From the NCBI GenBank assembly GCA_033764775.1, contig JANRIQ010000031.1, forward strand, positions 1 to 64,000: 64,000 nt of DNA, given 5' to 3'. The DNA comes from JAWXCE01 sp033764775 (GTDB lineage: Bacteria; Pseudomonadota; Alphaproteobacteria; Rhizobiales; Rhodomicrobiaceae). Shown in pieces: positions 18,784-27,743 of the stretch; positions within the stretch are counted from its first letter, which is position 1; each line of letters starts with the position of its first letter. The position numbers and the translations under genes are program-made. The notes beneath the pieces are model-generated. The model had not been told where the DNA came from and did not search any database. It saw only the letters and a program-made list of their open reading frames with translations.

Positions 18784-19083
18784 ATGTCCCAACGCCATCT
18801 TTACCCCAGCCGCCGCAGTCCGGCCCCGCTCAGCCCTGTCGTGATCACCGTCGGGGGCGTGTGCGCCGGCTTCGCCATAAACGAGGCTGGAGGCTTCCGC
18901 TTCGTCGGCGGACATCCCCGCTTCAATCTGCTCGATGGAAGCCGCTTCCGTCGCCTCGACGACGTCAAGAACGCCGCACGGCACCTGTTCGCCGCGGCCA
19001 GTCCACTGCCGATCAATGCACACGTCCACGCGGAGGCGACCGTCCCCGCTCTTAACGCATCCAGGAAAGGATACAGGTCATGA
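18784..19083 (+). CDS. Unrecognised 99-residue protein leading the sulfonate operon
   Basis: Starts MSQRHLYPSRRSPAPLSP with AAAGG upstream, and its stop overlaps the ssuA start as ATGA, which argues for real and coupled translation. The sequence has a short hydrophobic stretch (VVITVGGVCAGFAINEAGG), then GGHPRFNLLDGSRFRRLDDVKNAARHLFAAA. I do not recognise a family. Its position as first gene suggests a role in sulfonate-sulfur uptake or its control. A longer upstream frame to 18679 overlaps the leader peptide and is less likely. Confidence 0.6.
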   Translation: MSQRHLYPSRRSPAPLSPVVITVGGVCAGFAINEAGGFRFVGGHPRFNLLDGSRFRRLDDVKNAARHLFAAASPLPINAHVHAEATVPALNASRKGYRS

Positions 19084-20033
19084 GATCTTTTTATCGAAGT
19101 CTTGGCGTCGCCGCCGCGGTGTCCATCATCGCGTGCGGTTTGTTCAGCGCAGCCGCGCAAGCCGAGGACAAGACCGTCCGCATCGGCTTTCAGAAATACG
19201 GCAAGCTGATCCTTCTGAAAAGCAAAGCCACACTGGAGAAGCGGCTCGAAGCGCTGGGCTATAAAGTGACGTGGACCGAGTTCCCAGCCGGGCCGCAACT
19301 GCTGGAAGCCGTAAACGTCGGAGCGATTGACTTCGGTAACACGGGCGAAGCCCCGCCGATCTTCGCGCAGGCCGCCGGAGCGCCGCTCGTCTATGTGGCG
19401 CATGAGCCTCCCGCGCCGAAGGGCGAGGCGATCCTCGTGCCGAAGGACAGTCCGATCAAGACCGTCGCCGACCTCAAAGGCAAGAAAGTCGCGCTGAACA
19501 AAGGCTCGAACGTTCATTATCTGCTGGTCAAGGCGCTGGAGAAGGCGGGCGTCGCCTACAGCGACATCACGCCGACGTTCCTCACCCCGGCCGACGCCCG
19601 CGCCGCCTTCGAGAAAGGCTCGGTGGACGCCTGGGTGATCTGGGACCCGTTCCAGGCTGCAGCTGAGGCCGCGACCGGCGCCCGCACCATCGCCAACGGC
19701 GAAGGCATCGTCTCGAACCATCAGTTCTACTTGGGCGCGCGCGCGTTCGTTGAAAAGAACCCAAAAGCTGTCGAAGCCCTTCTAGCTGAGCTCAGCGACG
19801 TGGATCAGTGGGTGAAAAGCGACGTTAAGGCCGCCGCCGCGCAGCTCAGCGTGTCGACCGGCATCCCTGCGCCTGTTGTTGAAGTCGCGCTCAACCGCCA
19901 GTCGTACGGCATCCGCCCCATCAGCGACGAAGTCGTGAAGGCGCAACAGGACATCGCCGACACGTTCCACGCACTCGGCCTGCTCCCGAAGAAAATCACC
20001 GTGTCTGAAATCGCGTGGAAGGCAGGTTCCTAA
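19080..20033 (+). CDS. ssuA: Aliphatic sulfonate ABC transporter, binding protein 1
   Basis: 317 residues. Signal peptide of about 28 residues (SIIACGLFSAAAQA), then the SsuA-type core: VRIGFQKYGKLILLKSKATL, VNVGAIDFGNTGEAPPIFAQ, PIKTVADLKGKKVALNKGSN and KGSVDAWVIWDPFQAAAE. It captures alkanesulfonates in the periplasm for SsuBC. Joined to the small gene before it (ATGA) and to ssuD after it (TAATG, one-base overlap). Confidence 0.92.
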   Translation: MRSFYRSLGVAAAVSIIACGLFSAAAQAEDKTVRIGFQKYGKLILLKSKATLEKRLEALGYKVTWTEFPAGPQLLEAVNVGAIDFGNTGEAPPIFAQAAGAPLVYVAHEPPAPKGEAILVPKDSPIKTVADLKGKKVALNKGSNVHYLLVKALEKAGVAYSDITPTFLTPADARAAFEKGSVDAWVIWDPFQAAAEAATGARTIANGEGIVSNHQFYLGARAFVEKNPKAVEALLAELSDVDQWVKSDVKAAAAQLSVSTGIPAPVVEVALNRQSYGIRPISDEVVKAQQDIADTFHALGLLPKKITVSEIAWKAGS

Positions 20034-21217
20034 TGTCAATCCCGGCGGCTGAACAAGCGACTGTTCTCTGGTTTCTGCCCACCCACGGCGACGGCCGGTA
20101 TCTCGGCTCTCCCATCGGCGGGCGGCAGGTGAACCTCAACTATCTGAGGCAGGTCGCTCAGGCCGCCGACGATCTCGGTTACTACGGCGTCCTTCTCCCG
20201 ACGGGACGCTCTTGCGAAGACAGCTGGGTGGTCGCGTCCTCCCTTGCGCCTCTCACCCAGCGTCTTCGTTACTTGGTCGCGGTCCGTCCGGGCCTGCTGT
20301 CCCCAGCAGTCGCCGCCCGGATAACCGCGACCTTGGACCGGCTCTCGAACGGACGCCTGCTCATCAACGTCGTGACCGGCGGCGATCCGGTCGAGAACAA
20401 GGGCGACGGCATCTTCCTCGCCCACGACGAGCGCTACGAGGTCACGCTCGAATTCCTGCAGATTTACAAGGCGATGCTCGCGGGCGAGACCGTCCACCAC
20501 GACGGCAAGCATTTCAAGTTCGAGGATGGGCGTCTGCTATTCCCGCCCGTGCAATCGCCGCACCCGCCGCTCTATTTTGGCGGATCGTCAGGCGCGGGCA
20601 TGGATGTCGCCGCGCAGACCATCGACAAATATCTCACCTGGGGCGAGCCGCCGGCGCAGGTGGCGGAGAAACTCGCCGCGGCGGACAAAGCCGCCAAGGC
20701 TCGCGGGCGCAAATTCACCTACGGCATCCGCCTGCACGTCATTGTGCGCGAAACGAACGCGGAAGCCTGGGCCGCCGCCGACAGCCTCATCAAGCACCTT
20801 GACGACCAGACGATCCAGCAGGCGCAGGCGATTTTCTCGCGCATGGACTCCGTGGGCCAGCAGCGGATGCAGGCGCTCCACGGCGGACGCCGCGATAAGC
20901 TGGAGATCAGCCCGAACCTGTGGGCGGGCGTCGGCCTTGTCCGCGGCGGCGCAGGCACGGCGCTGGTCGGCGACCCCGAGACGGTCGCTGCGCGGATGAA
21001 GGAGTACATGGCGCTCGGCGTCGACACGTTTATCCTGTCCGGCTACCCTCATCTTGAAGAAGCGTACCGCTTCGCCGAACTGGTGTTCCCGCTGCTGCCG
21101 CTCGCGCACGGCGATAAGCCCGCCGAGACCCGAGTGAACACTGGGCCGTTTGGCGAGATGATCGCGCATGAATATCGCCCGAACGTCGCCGCCGACAAGC
21201 TGAGGGCGCAGTCATGA
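20033..21217 (+). CDS. ssuD: FMNH2-dependent alkanesulfonate monooxygenase
   Basis: 394 residues, luciferase-like two-component monooxygenase that releases sulfite and an aldehyde from alkanesulfonates. Family markers are FLPTHGDGRYLG near the start, GLLSPAVAARITATLDRLSNGRL, NVVTGGDPVENKGDG, HHDGKHFKFEDGRL, LYFGGSSGAGMDVA and the C-terminal FILSGYPHLEEAYRFAELVF. The start is set at 20033, where TAATG overlaps the ssuA stop. No ssuE flavin reductase gene is in the operon, so the reductant must come from elsewhere. Confidence 0.95.
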   Translation: MSIPAAEQATVLWFLPTHGDGRYLGSPIGGRQVNLNYLRQVAQAADDLGYYGVLLPTGRSCEDSWVVASSLAPLTQRLRYLVAVRPGLLSPAVAARITATLDRLSNGRLLINVVTGGDPVENKGDGIFLAHDERYEVTLEFLQIYKAMLAGETVHHDGKHFKFEDGRLLFPPVQSPHPPLYFGGSSGAGMDVAAQTIDKYLTWGEPPAQVAEKLAAADKAAKARGRKFTYGIRLHVIVRETNAEAWAAADSLIKHLDDQTIQQAQAIFSRMDSVGQQRMQALHGGRRDKLEISPNLWAGVGLVRGGAGTALVGDPETVAARMKEYMALGVDTFILSGYPHLEEAYRFAELVFPLLPLAHGDKPAETRVNTGPFGEMIAHEYRPNVAADKLRAQS

Positions 21218-22008
21218 GCGCGGCGATTTTAACGCGAACGGGCCGCGCCCTGGCGCCGTGGGCCGTGCCCATCGGCATCCTTATCATCTGGGAGCTGTCG
21301 TCGCGCCTCAGCCTGATCCCGCCGCGTCTCTTGCCCGCGCCGAGCGCCGTCGCGGTGGCGTTCTGGGAGAACGCAAAAACCGGCGTGCTGTTCGAGCACA
21401 TGGCGATCAGCGCCGGGCGCGCGCTGCAGGGCCTCGCTATCGGCGGCGGGATTGGCTTCACGCTCGGGGTGCTGAACGGCGTCTGGCGCCCGGCCGAGAC
21501 CGCCATCGACAGCACCTTGCAGATGCTGCGCAATGTGCCGCATCTCGCCATCATCCCGCTTGTCATCCTGTGGTTTGGCATTGACGAAGAGGCGAAGATT
21601 TTCCTCGTCGCCATCGGCGTTGCCTTCCCGATTTACCTGAACACCTTCCACGGCATCCGCACGGTGGACGCCGGGCTGATCGAAATGGCGCGCGTCTATG
21701 GCCTCGGCCGGTTTGCGCTGTTCTGGCGCGTCATCCTGCCGGGCGCGCTGCCGTCCGTGCTCGTGGGCTTGCGCTTCTCGCTCGGCATTATGTGGCTGAC
21801 GCTCATCGTGGCGGAGACGATCTCGGCCTCATCCGGCATCGGTTACATGACGATGAACGCGCGCGAGTTTCTGCAAACCGACGTCGTGCTGCTCGGCATC
21901 ATCGTCTACGCGCTGCTCGGCAAGGCGGCGGACGTGCTGACCCGCGCCATCGAGGGCCGGGCGTTGTCCTGGCATCCAGCCTATCAAAACGCGGAGGTGC
22001 GGCCATGA
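21214..22008 (+). CDS. ssuC: Aliphatic sulfonate ABC transporter, permease
   Basis: 264 residues with six predicted membrane helices. It has the binding-protein-dependent transport signature around RNVPHLAIIPLVILWFGIDE and the EAA-type loop EMARVYGLGRFALFWRVILP. The start overlaps the ssuD stop and the stop overlaps the ssuB start, both as ATGA. Confidence 0.93.
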   Translation: MSAAILTRTGRALAPWAVPIGILIIWELSSRLSLIPPRLLPAPSAVAVAFWENAKTGVLFEHMAISAGRALQGLAIGGGIGFTLGVLNGVWRPAETAIDSTLQMLRNVPHLAIIPLVILWFGIDEEAKIFLVAIGVAFPIYLNTFHGIRTVDAGLIEMARVYGLGRFALFWRVILPGALPSVLVGLRFSLGIMWLTLIVAETISASSGIGYMTMNAREFLQTDVVLLGIIVYALLGKAADVLTRAIEGRALSWHPAYQNAEVRP

Positions 22009-22841
22009 CGGTCGAAGTGTTTTCCCGGCGCCTGAGCTTTTACTCGAAGTTCGAGCCGCGCTATGCGGACGGAATCGACGCCGGGCATCTGACCTTGGTG
22101 AAACCGGCGCAGCCGGCGTCGCCCGAGCGTTTCGAGGGCCTGCCCATCACCTTGCGCGGCGCGGGCAAATCCTTCGGCGAGCGCCGCGTGCTTGAGCCGC
22201 TCGACCTTGACATCCCGGCCGGGCAGTTCGTCGCCATCGTCGGGCGCTCAGGCGGCGGTAAAACCACGCTTCTGCGCCTCATCGCCGGGCTTATTCCCGC
22301 GACGGAAGGCGCGATCTTCATCGACCATGAACCCGTGCGCGGCATGCAAAAGGAAGTGCGCGTGCTGTTTCAGGACGCGCGCCTTTTGCCCTGGCAGACC
22401 GTCATCAGCAATGTCGGCATCGCAAGGCAATCCGGCTGGCGCGAAACGGCGAAAGCGACGCTTGCCGATGTCGGCCTCGAAGGCCGCGAAAACGATTGGC
22501 CCGCTGTGCTCTCCGGCGGCCAGCGTCAGCGCGTCGCGCTCGCCCGCGCGCTCGTCAGCAAACCGGGAGTGCTCCTCCTTGACGAGCCGTTTGGCGCGCT
22601 CGACGCGCTGACGCGCGTTGAAATGCATCAGCTCATGGAGCGCATCTGGGGCGAGCACCGCTTCACCACCATGCTTATCACGCACGACGTGGCCGAAGCC
22701 GTGGCGCTCGCCGACCGCGTGCTGGTGCTGCGGGACGGCCGCATCGCGCTCGACATTCCCATCACCCTGCCGCGCCCGCGCCGCGAACACGCCGACCCGG
22801 CCGCCGCCCAACTGCAAGCCCAGATCCTCAAGGAGGTCTAA
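22005..22841 (+). CDS. ssuB: Aliphatic sulfonate ABC transporter, ATP-binding protein
   Basis: 278 residues. A leading segment of about 45 residues precedes the ATPase domain. Walker A GRSGGGKTT, Q-loop VLFQDARLLPW, signature LSGGQRQRVALARAL, Walker B LLLDEPFGALDAL, and H-loop LITHDVAEAVALAD are all present. The extended N-terminus (FSRRLSFYSKFEPRYADG) is longer than in E. coli SsuB. Start chosen at the ATGA overlap with ssuC. Confidence 0.93.
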   Translation: MTVEVFSRRLSFYSKFEPRYADGIDAGHLTLVKPAQPASPERFEGLPITLRGAGKSFGERRVLEPLDLDIPAGQFVAIVGRSGGGKTTLLRLIAGLIPATEGAIFIDHEPVRGMQKEVRVLFQDARLLPWQTVISNVGIARQSGWRETAKATLADVGLEGRENDWPAVLSGGQRQRVALARALVSKPGVLLLDEPFGALDALTRVEMHQLMERIWGEHRFTTMLITHDVAEAVALADRVLVLRDGRIALDIPITLPRPRREHADPAAAQLQAQILKEV

Positions 22842-22843
22842 CC

Positions 22844-23788
22844 GTGAACAGACGTCAGTTTCTCATCGCCGCCGCCTTGCTGAGCGCGGGCGCGGCGAGC
22901 GGCCCCGCCGTGTCTGAACCCCTGAAAGAGGTGCGCATCGGCCTGCAGCGCAACGGCGTCATTCTCGTCGCGCGCCAGCAGAAAACCATCGAGGCGGCGC
23001 TGGAGCCGTTGGGCGTCAAAGTAAGCTGGCACGAGTTCCAGTTCGGCCCGCCGCTCCTCGAAGCGCTAAACGCGGGCGCCATCGACTTCGGCACCACAGG
23101 CGACGCGCCGCCGATTTTCGCGCAAGCCGCCCGCGCCAACCTCTATTACATCGCGGCGCACGGCGGCGCGCAGAACGCGATCATCGTTCCGGATAACTCG
23201 CCGATTAAAGCGCTCGCCGACCTGAAGGGCAAGCGTATCGCGTTCGGCAAGGGGTCGAGCGCGCATTCGCTCCTCCTCGCGGCGCTGGAGAAAGGCGGGC
23301 TGACCTTCGGCGATATCGAGCCGTCCTACCTCGCCCCCGCCGATGCGGGCGCGGCGTTCGCCCGCGGCTCGGTGGACGCCTGGGCGATCTGGGACCCGTT
23401 CCTCGCGGTCGCCGAAGGCCAGCAGCCGGTGCGCATTCTCGCCCGCTCTGACGACACATATCCGGCGCTGTCCTTCTACCTCGCCAACAAGGAGTTCGCC
23501 GACAAGCACCCCGCTATCGTCTCCAAAATCGCCGACGTGCTCTCAAAGGGCACCGACTGGTCGAAAGCGAACAAGGACGAGGCCGCGCGTCTGTTCTCGG
23601 AAGCGACCAAGGTGGCCATCGAGGCGCAGCGCACCACCGTCGAGCGCACGCAGCTTTTCGTGTCGCCGTTGACGCCGGAGATCGTCGCGCGCCAACAGAA
23701 AACCGCCGACCGCTACCTCGCGCTCGGGCTGCTGCCCAAGCCGGTGAGCGTGCGCGACATCGTGTGGGACTGGAAGCCAGGCAGTTAA
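22844..23788 (+). CDS. Aliphatic sulfonate ABC transporter, binding protein 2
   Basis: 314 residues from a GTG with AAGGAGG eight bases upstream. Signal peptide MNRRQFLIAAALLSAGAASG has a twin-arginine-like start. The core follows SsuA: VRIGLQRNGVILVARQQKTI, LNAGAIDFGTTGDAPPIFAQ, RGSVDAWAIWDPFLAVAE. It differs enough from the first binding protein to suggest a different sulfonate or taurine-like substrate range. Confidence 0.88.
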   Translation: MNRRQFLIAAALLSAGAASGPAVSEPLKEVRIGLQRNGVILVARQQKTIEAALEPLGVKVSWHEFQFGPPLLEALNAGAIDFGTTGDAPPIFAQAARANLYYIAAHGGAQNAIIVPDNSPIKALADLKGKRIAFGKGSSAHSLLLAALEKGGLTFGDIEPSYLAPADAGAAFARGSVDAWAIWDPFLAVAEGQQPVRILARSDDTYPALSFYLANKEFADKHPAIVSKIADVLSKGTDWSKANKDEAARLFSEATKVAIEAQRTTVERTQLFVSPLTPEIVARQQKTADRYLALGLLPKPVSVRDIVWDWKPGS

Positions 23789-23823
23789 CCGACTGATTTT
23801 GAAACTCATCGAAGGAGATAACT

Positions 23824-24819
23824 ATGAGCGCAACTGTATCCCGGCAGTGGCGCCGGCGAGCTGAGATCGTTTTTCACGCCCTCGTGTTCCTGGCCGCGCT
23901 GCTCATGATAATCGCGGTTTTGATCCATCGAGCGCAGGCCGAGACGAACACCGTGCGCATCGGCTACCAGAAGTCTTCGACGCTCATTACCGTGCTGAAA
24001 ACCAAGGGCACGCTGGAGAATGAACTCGCCAAGCTGAACGTCAAGGTGCAGTGGAACGAGTTTACGAGCGGCGTTCCGCTGCTTGAGGCGCTGAACATCG
24101 GCGCGGTAGATCTCTCGGCCGATGTCGCCGACACAGTGCCCGTGTTTGCGCAAGCCGCGGGCGCCAACCTCACCTTCGTGGCGCAGGAGGCGCCGTCTCC
24201 CTCGGCGCAGGCGATCGTCGTGGCGGCGGACTCACCCATCAAGTCCGTCGCCGACCTGAAAGGCAAGAAGATCGCGGTGACGAAAGGCGCGGGCGCGCAC
24301 TACCTGCTCATCGCCAGCCTGCAGAAGGCCGGGCTGACCTTCAAGGACATCGAACCGGCTTATCTCACACCCGCCGACGGCCGCGCCGCGTTCGAGCGCA
24401 AAAGCGTGGATGCCTGGGTGATCTGGGATCCGTTCCTCGCGGCCGTACAGCGTCAGGCGGGCGCGCGCATACTCGCGGACGGCACGGGGCTCGCCCAGTA
24501 CCAGCGCTATTACCTCGCCTCGAACGCTTTCGCGGTGGCGCGCCCTGATGTGATCGCGCTCGTGTTCGCGCAGTTGCAGGAGGCGGGCAAATGGGTCAAA
24601 GCCAACCCGAAAGAGGCGGCGGCGTTGCTGGCGCCGGTGTGGGGCCTTGACGCGGCGACGGTCGAGGCCGCGAACGCCCGCCGCAGCTACGAGGTGCGCG
24701 CGGCCACGGCGGAACGCATCGCCGAACAGCAGAAGATCGCCGACACATTTCTGGCGGAAGGCGTCTTGCCCAAAAAAGTGAACGCCGTTGACGCGGCGCT
24801 TTGGCGGCCGAAGTCTTGA
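23824..24819 (+). CDS. Aliphatic sulfonate ABC transporter, binding protein 3
   Basis: 331 residues with AAGGAG upstream of the ATG. The N-terminal hydrophobic segment (FHALVFLAALLMIIAVLI) sits after a basic stretch and may be a signal peptide or an uncleaved anchor. The core has VRIGYQKSSTLITVLKTKGT, LNIGAVDLSADVADTVPVFA and RKSVDAWVIWDPFLAAVQ. The usual FGxTGxAPP pocket motif reads LSADVADTVP here, so ligand preference is probably altered. Last gene of the operon. Confidence 0.87.
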   Translation: MSATVSRQWRRRAEIVFHALVFLAALLMIIAVLIHRAQAETNTVRIGYQKSSTLITVLKTKGTLENELAKLNVKVQWNEFTSGVPLLEALNIGAVDLSADVADTVPVFAQAAGANLTFVAQEAPSPSAQAIVVAADSPIKSVADLKGKKIAVTKGAGAHYLLIASLQKAGLTFKDIEPAYLTPADGRAAFERKSVDAWVIWDPFLAAVQRQAGARILADGTGLAQYQRYYLASNAFAVARPDVIALVFAQLQEAGKWVKANPKEAAALLAPVWGLDAATVEAANARRSYEVRAATAERIAEQQKIADTFLAEGVLPKKVNAVDAALWRPKS

Positions 24820-25208
24820 GAGAGGCGGCGGGCTGCGCCTGGGCATCTCATGGGCGCGGCCCTGTCGGCCAACATTCTTCGGGAGCCCGGTTCGTACGTG
24901 CGCGCCAGGCAACCGCTGACGTCCCGCTTCCCCGCGGGCATTCCACAGGGGCGAACGCAGGCGATGCACGCGCCGTCACGGCCGCGGGCTTGGACGGCGT
25001 CGCGCGTGTCGCGTTCGATACTTTGGCAGGTGATCGAGAGGACGATTTTAGGCTCTAAAGAGCGCGAAGGCCTCGACCCGGCGAAGGCTCTGTCGGCTGG
25101 CGATCTCTTCACAGCACGGGCTATGCCACATATCTTGATGACTGCGTTTTGGAAGGCTCGGACAGGAGTATGGTTGCGGGGGCGCGCAACCAACGCAGAC
25201 CTACCCAT
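24820..25208. other. 389-base stretch without a recognisable gene; inverted repeat near its end
   Basis: A plus-strand frame of 120 codons (24850-25212) crosses it but has no ribosome binding site and no familiar sequence, so I do not call it. At 25172-25191 is the inverted repeat GGTTGCGGGGGCGCGCAACC (7-bp arms). The stretch separates the sulfonate operon from the accessory genes and may be a junction. Confidence 0.4.
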
Positions 25209-25907
25209 CTAGTGGCGCAGCTCTAGGCTCAATTGCAAGCCCATGGCCGCGATCCAGAGCGAGAGCAGTAGAAACCCAATGGGCGTAAGGATGGCAAGGA
25301 CGCCGGGATCGAAAGGAATGACGGTTGCGAAAGCTTCAGCCAGACCGCCTGCGATGACGAGGCCAGCCCCCATGCCCAGCCCGCCCGTCATGCTGCGGCC
25401 TGCCTGAAACTGCGCGCCGCCCAGCGTTACGGCCCACAGCGCGGTGAAAATCTGCCCGATATGCTCGCCGATGGCGACGCCAGCATATTGGTGCAGCGCG
25501 CCGAACACCACGCTCGCCGCCTCCTTGGCGGCGGGCGTCGCCGCGGGATCGGCCGCAATGGCTGCAAGCCCAGGCACGGCGAACACCCAGCGCGCCAGGC
25601 CCATCGCCTGGGTCAAACCGGCGATCACCGCGAATGTGGTCGCCGCAGCATAAGTCTGTCCGCCAGTTTCATCCAGCGCCGCGCGCAGCATCAGCGCCAG
25701 CGGAACCAGCAGGATGGCCGCGAAACAATATAGCCACCAGGTGAAAATCAGCGCCGCGCCGCCCGCCGAAAAGCGAGCGAGGATATCCGCCGTGGGATAG
25801 CGCAGCACATCAGGGTAGTCGAAAGTGAGGCTCAGAATGGTGAATGGCACATTCATAAAGATGGCGAAGGCTATCAGCGCCGCGCCGGTGAGGCGATGGA
25901 ATGTCAT
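25209..25907 (-). CDS. DUF4386-type integral membrane protein
   Basis: 232 residues with six or seven predicted membrane helices (for example GAALIAFAIFMNVPFTILSL, ALIFTWWLYCFAAILLVPLA and ILTPIGFLLLSLWIAAMGL). GGAG precedes the ATG. The layout and the ARWVFAVPGLA segment match DUF4386 proteins, whose function is unknown. It ends a minus-strand series that begins with the isochorismatase gene. Confidence 0.65.
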   Translation of the reverse strand: MTFHRLTGAALIAFAIFMNVPFTILSLTFDYPDVLRYPTADILARFSAGGAALIFTWWLYCFAAILLVPLALMLRAALDETGGQTYAAATTFAVIAGLTQAMGLARWVFAVPGLAAIAADPAATPAAKEAASVVFGALHQYAGVAIGEHIGQIFTALWAVTLGGAQFQAGRSMTGGLGMGAGLVIAGGLAEAFATVIPFDPGVLAILTPIGFLLLSLWIAAMGLQLSLELRH

Positions 25908-25925
25908 GGGTGTCTCCGTGTAATT

Positions 25926-26714
25926 TTAGTGGGTTTGAAAAGCAAAACAGCTCATGCCGATGGAGCCATAGCTGTAGCTGTGGTGCAGCCGCTCGGCCTT
26001 TGCGGTGGCTCCCGCCGCGCCAAGGGCGACGAAGAGCGGCAGAAAATGCTCGGGCGTGGGATGGGCCATGCGCGTGTTGGGAGCTTGGCGCTCGAAATCG
26101 GTCAAAGTCTCGATATCCGCAGCCTCCAGCCGCTCCATCACCCAGGCATCGAAATCAACCGCCCAATCGGCGGGCGGCGCGCCTTCGCGGGCAAGGCGCC
26201 GGAGATTGTGAACGGTGGCGCCGGACGCCGCGATCAGCACGCCTTGCTGGCGTAGCGGCTCTAGCGCCTGCCCGATCGCGTAGTGGGTTTTTGCGTCCGC
26301 GCCCTCTAACAGTGAAAGCTGCACGATTGGGATATCGGTGCCGGGATAAATCAGCCGCAAGGGCGCCCAGGCGCCATGATCGAAGCCGCGCTTTTCGTCT
26401 AGGCCGACAGTGAACCCGGCGTTCCTCAGCAGGCGTTCGGTTCCATCGATCAGCCATGGCGCGGTCTTTGCCGGATAGCGGATATCGTAAAGCGCATCGG
26501 GCCAGCCTGAAAAATCATGAACAGTTTCCGGCGCCTCGGCGGCGGTCAGCGTTGGAATGGAGGCCTCCCAATGCGCCGAGACAGCCAGGATCGCGCGGGG
26601 TCGCGGGAGCGTTTCGCCCAAGCCTTCCATGAACTGCTTGGCCGGGCGATCGGTGAGCGTCAGGTCGGGCGCGCCGTGAGCGAGGAACAGGGCGGGCAAT
26701 GCTTGCGGCGTCAT
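25926..26714 (-). CDS. LigB-family extradiol dioxygenase (class III, YgiD/DODA type)
   Basis: 262 residues. It has the metal-site pattern of class III ring-cleavage dioxygenases: ALFLAHGAPDL near residue 10, AVSAHWEASIPTL near 45, GFDHGAWAPLRLIYPGTDIPIVQLSL near 110-135, and VHNLRR near 168. Substrates are catechols or DOPA-like aromatics. The start at 26714 overlaps the glutathionyl reductase stop as ATGA; the frame continues upstream without need. The pairing with a quinone reductase fits aromatic detoxification. Confidence 0.85.
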   Translation of the reverse strand: MTPQALPALFLAHGAPDLTLTDRPAKQFMEGLGETLPRPRAILAVSAHWEASIPTLTAAEAPETVHDFSGWPDALYDIRYPAKTAPWLIDGTERLLRNAGFTVGLDEKRGFDHGAWAPLRLIYPGTDIPIVQLSLLEGADAKTHYAIGQALEPLRQQGVLIAASGATVHNLRRLAREGAPPADWAVDFDAWVMERLEAADIETLTDFERQAPNTRMAHPTPEHFLPLFVALGAAGATAKAERLHHSYSYGSIGMSCFAFQTH

Positions 26715-27682
26715 GCCAGGCTCCTTTTTGTCGAGAATTGGTTGATCGGGCCGAGGGGCGTGACGCCGTTCGGATTGAGCGCCTTGATCGAGTAATAGCC
26801 GCGCTTGATGTGGTCGACATTCACCGTGCCAGCCATGCCGGGGATGGCCAGCACGCGCGCGGTGTAAGCGGTCAGGCGCGGGTAATCGGCGAGCCGGCGC
26901 AGGTTGCATTTGAACAGCCCGTGATAGGCGGCGTCGAAGCGGATGAGTGTTACGAACAGGCGAATGTCGCTCTCGGTCAGCGCATCGGGGAACAGGAAGC
27001 GGCGGCCATCGCTGAGCCGCGTCTCCAGTTCGTCGAGCATGTCGAAGACACCGATTGCGGCGTCCTCGTAAGCGGCCTGCGTCGTTGCGAAACCGGCTTT
27101 GTAAACGCCGTTGTTCAGCCGGTCGTAGAGGCTCGTATTCAGCGCATCGATCTCGCTTAAAATCCCGGCAGGCCGCAGATTAAAGCTCGCATCGCCCCAC
27201 GCATCGAAGGCGCCGTTCAGCATGGCGACGATGTCGGCGGATTCGTTGTTGACGATGATCTCGCGCTGTTTGTCCCACAGGACTGGCACGGTGGCGCGGC
27301 CGGTGAAATGCGGGTCGGCCTTGGTGTAGATCTCGTGCAGATACTCCGCGCCATTCAGCGTATCGACGCTACTGCCCGGAAAGTCGCCGAAGCGCCAGCC
27401 CTTATCGGTGAGGAACGGCTCCATAATGGTTACGGAAACCGCATCGTCGAGTTTCTTCAGCGCCCGCACCATCAGCGTGCGGCTGGCCCAGGGGCAAATG
27501 AGCGCGACATAAAGGTGATATCGCCCGGCTGCCGCCTTGAAACCGCCTTCGCCTGTCGGGCCGGGCGCGCCGTCAAGCGTCACCCAGTTGCGGAAGCTTG
27601 AGGTCTGGCGGATGAAGCTGCCGTTCACATCCTTGGCTTGCACGGGCTGCCAATTCTCAGTCCAGTGTCCATCGACGAGCAT
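26711..27682 (-). CDS. yqjG: S-glutathionyl-hydroquinone reductase (YqjG/xi-class GST)
   Basis: 323 residues. The thioredoxin-like domain (about 50-150) carries the catalytic cysteine in ALICPWASR, and the C-terminal helical domain has the family's ESDIRLFVTLIRFDAAYHGLFKCN. These enzymes reduce glutathionyl-hydroquinones to free hydroquinones. Translationally coupled to the dioxygenase gene. Confidence 0.9.
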   Translation of the reverse strand: MLVDGHWTENWQPVQAKDVNGSFIRQTSSFRNWVTLDGAPGPTGEGGFKAAAGRYHLYVALICPWASRTLMVRALKKLDDAVSVTIMEPFLTDKGWRFGDFPGSSVDTLNGAEYLHEIYTKADPHFTGRATVPVLWDKQREIIVNNESADIVAMLNGAFDAWGDASFNLRPAGILSEIDALNTSLYDRLNNGVYKAGFATTQAAYEDAAIGVFDMLDELETRLSDGRRFLFPDALTESDIRLFVTLIRFDAAYHGLFKCNLRRLADYPRLTAYTARVLAIPGMAGTVNVDHIKRGYYSIKALNPNGVTPLGPINQFSTKRSLA

Positions 27683-27743
27683 GATTGTTCTCCTTGGCGA
27701 ATGAGAAGGCCCGGCGTTGGGGACGCGCCGGGCTGGTTAAGGG

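Noticed and set aside
24850..25212. 120-codon plus-strand frame after the sulfonate operon
   Set aside because: No ribosome binding site and no family resemblance.
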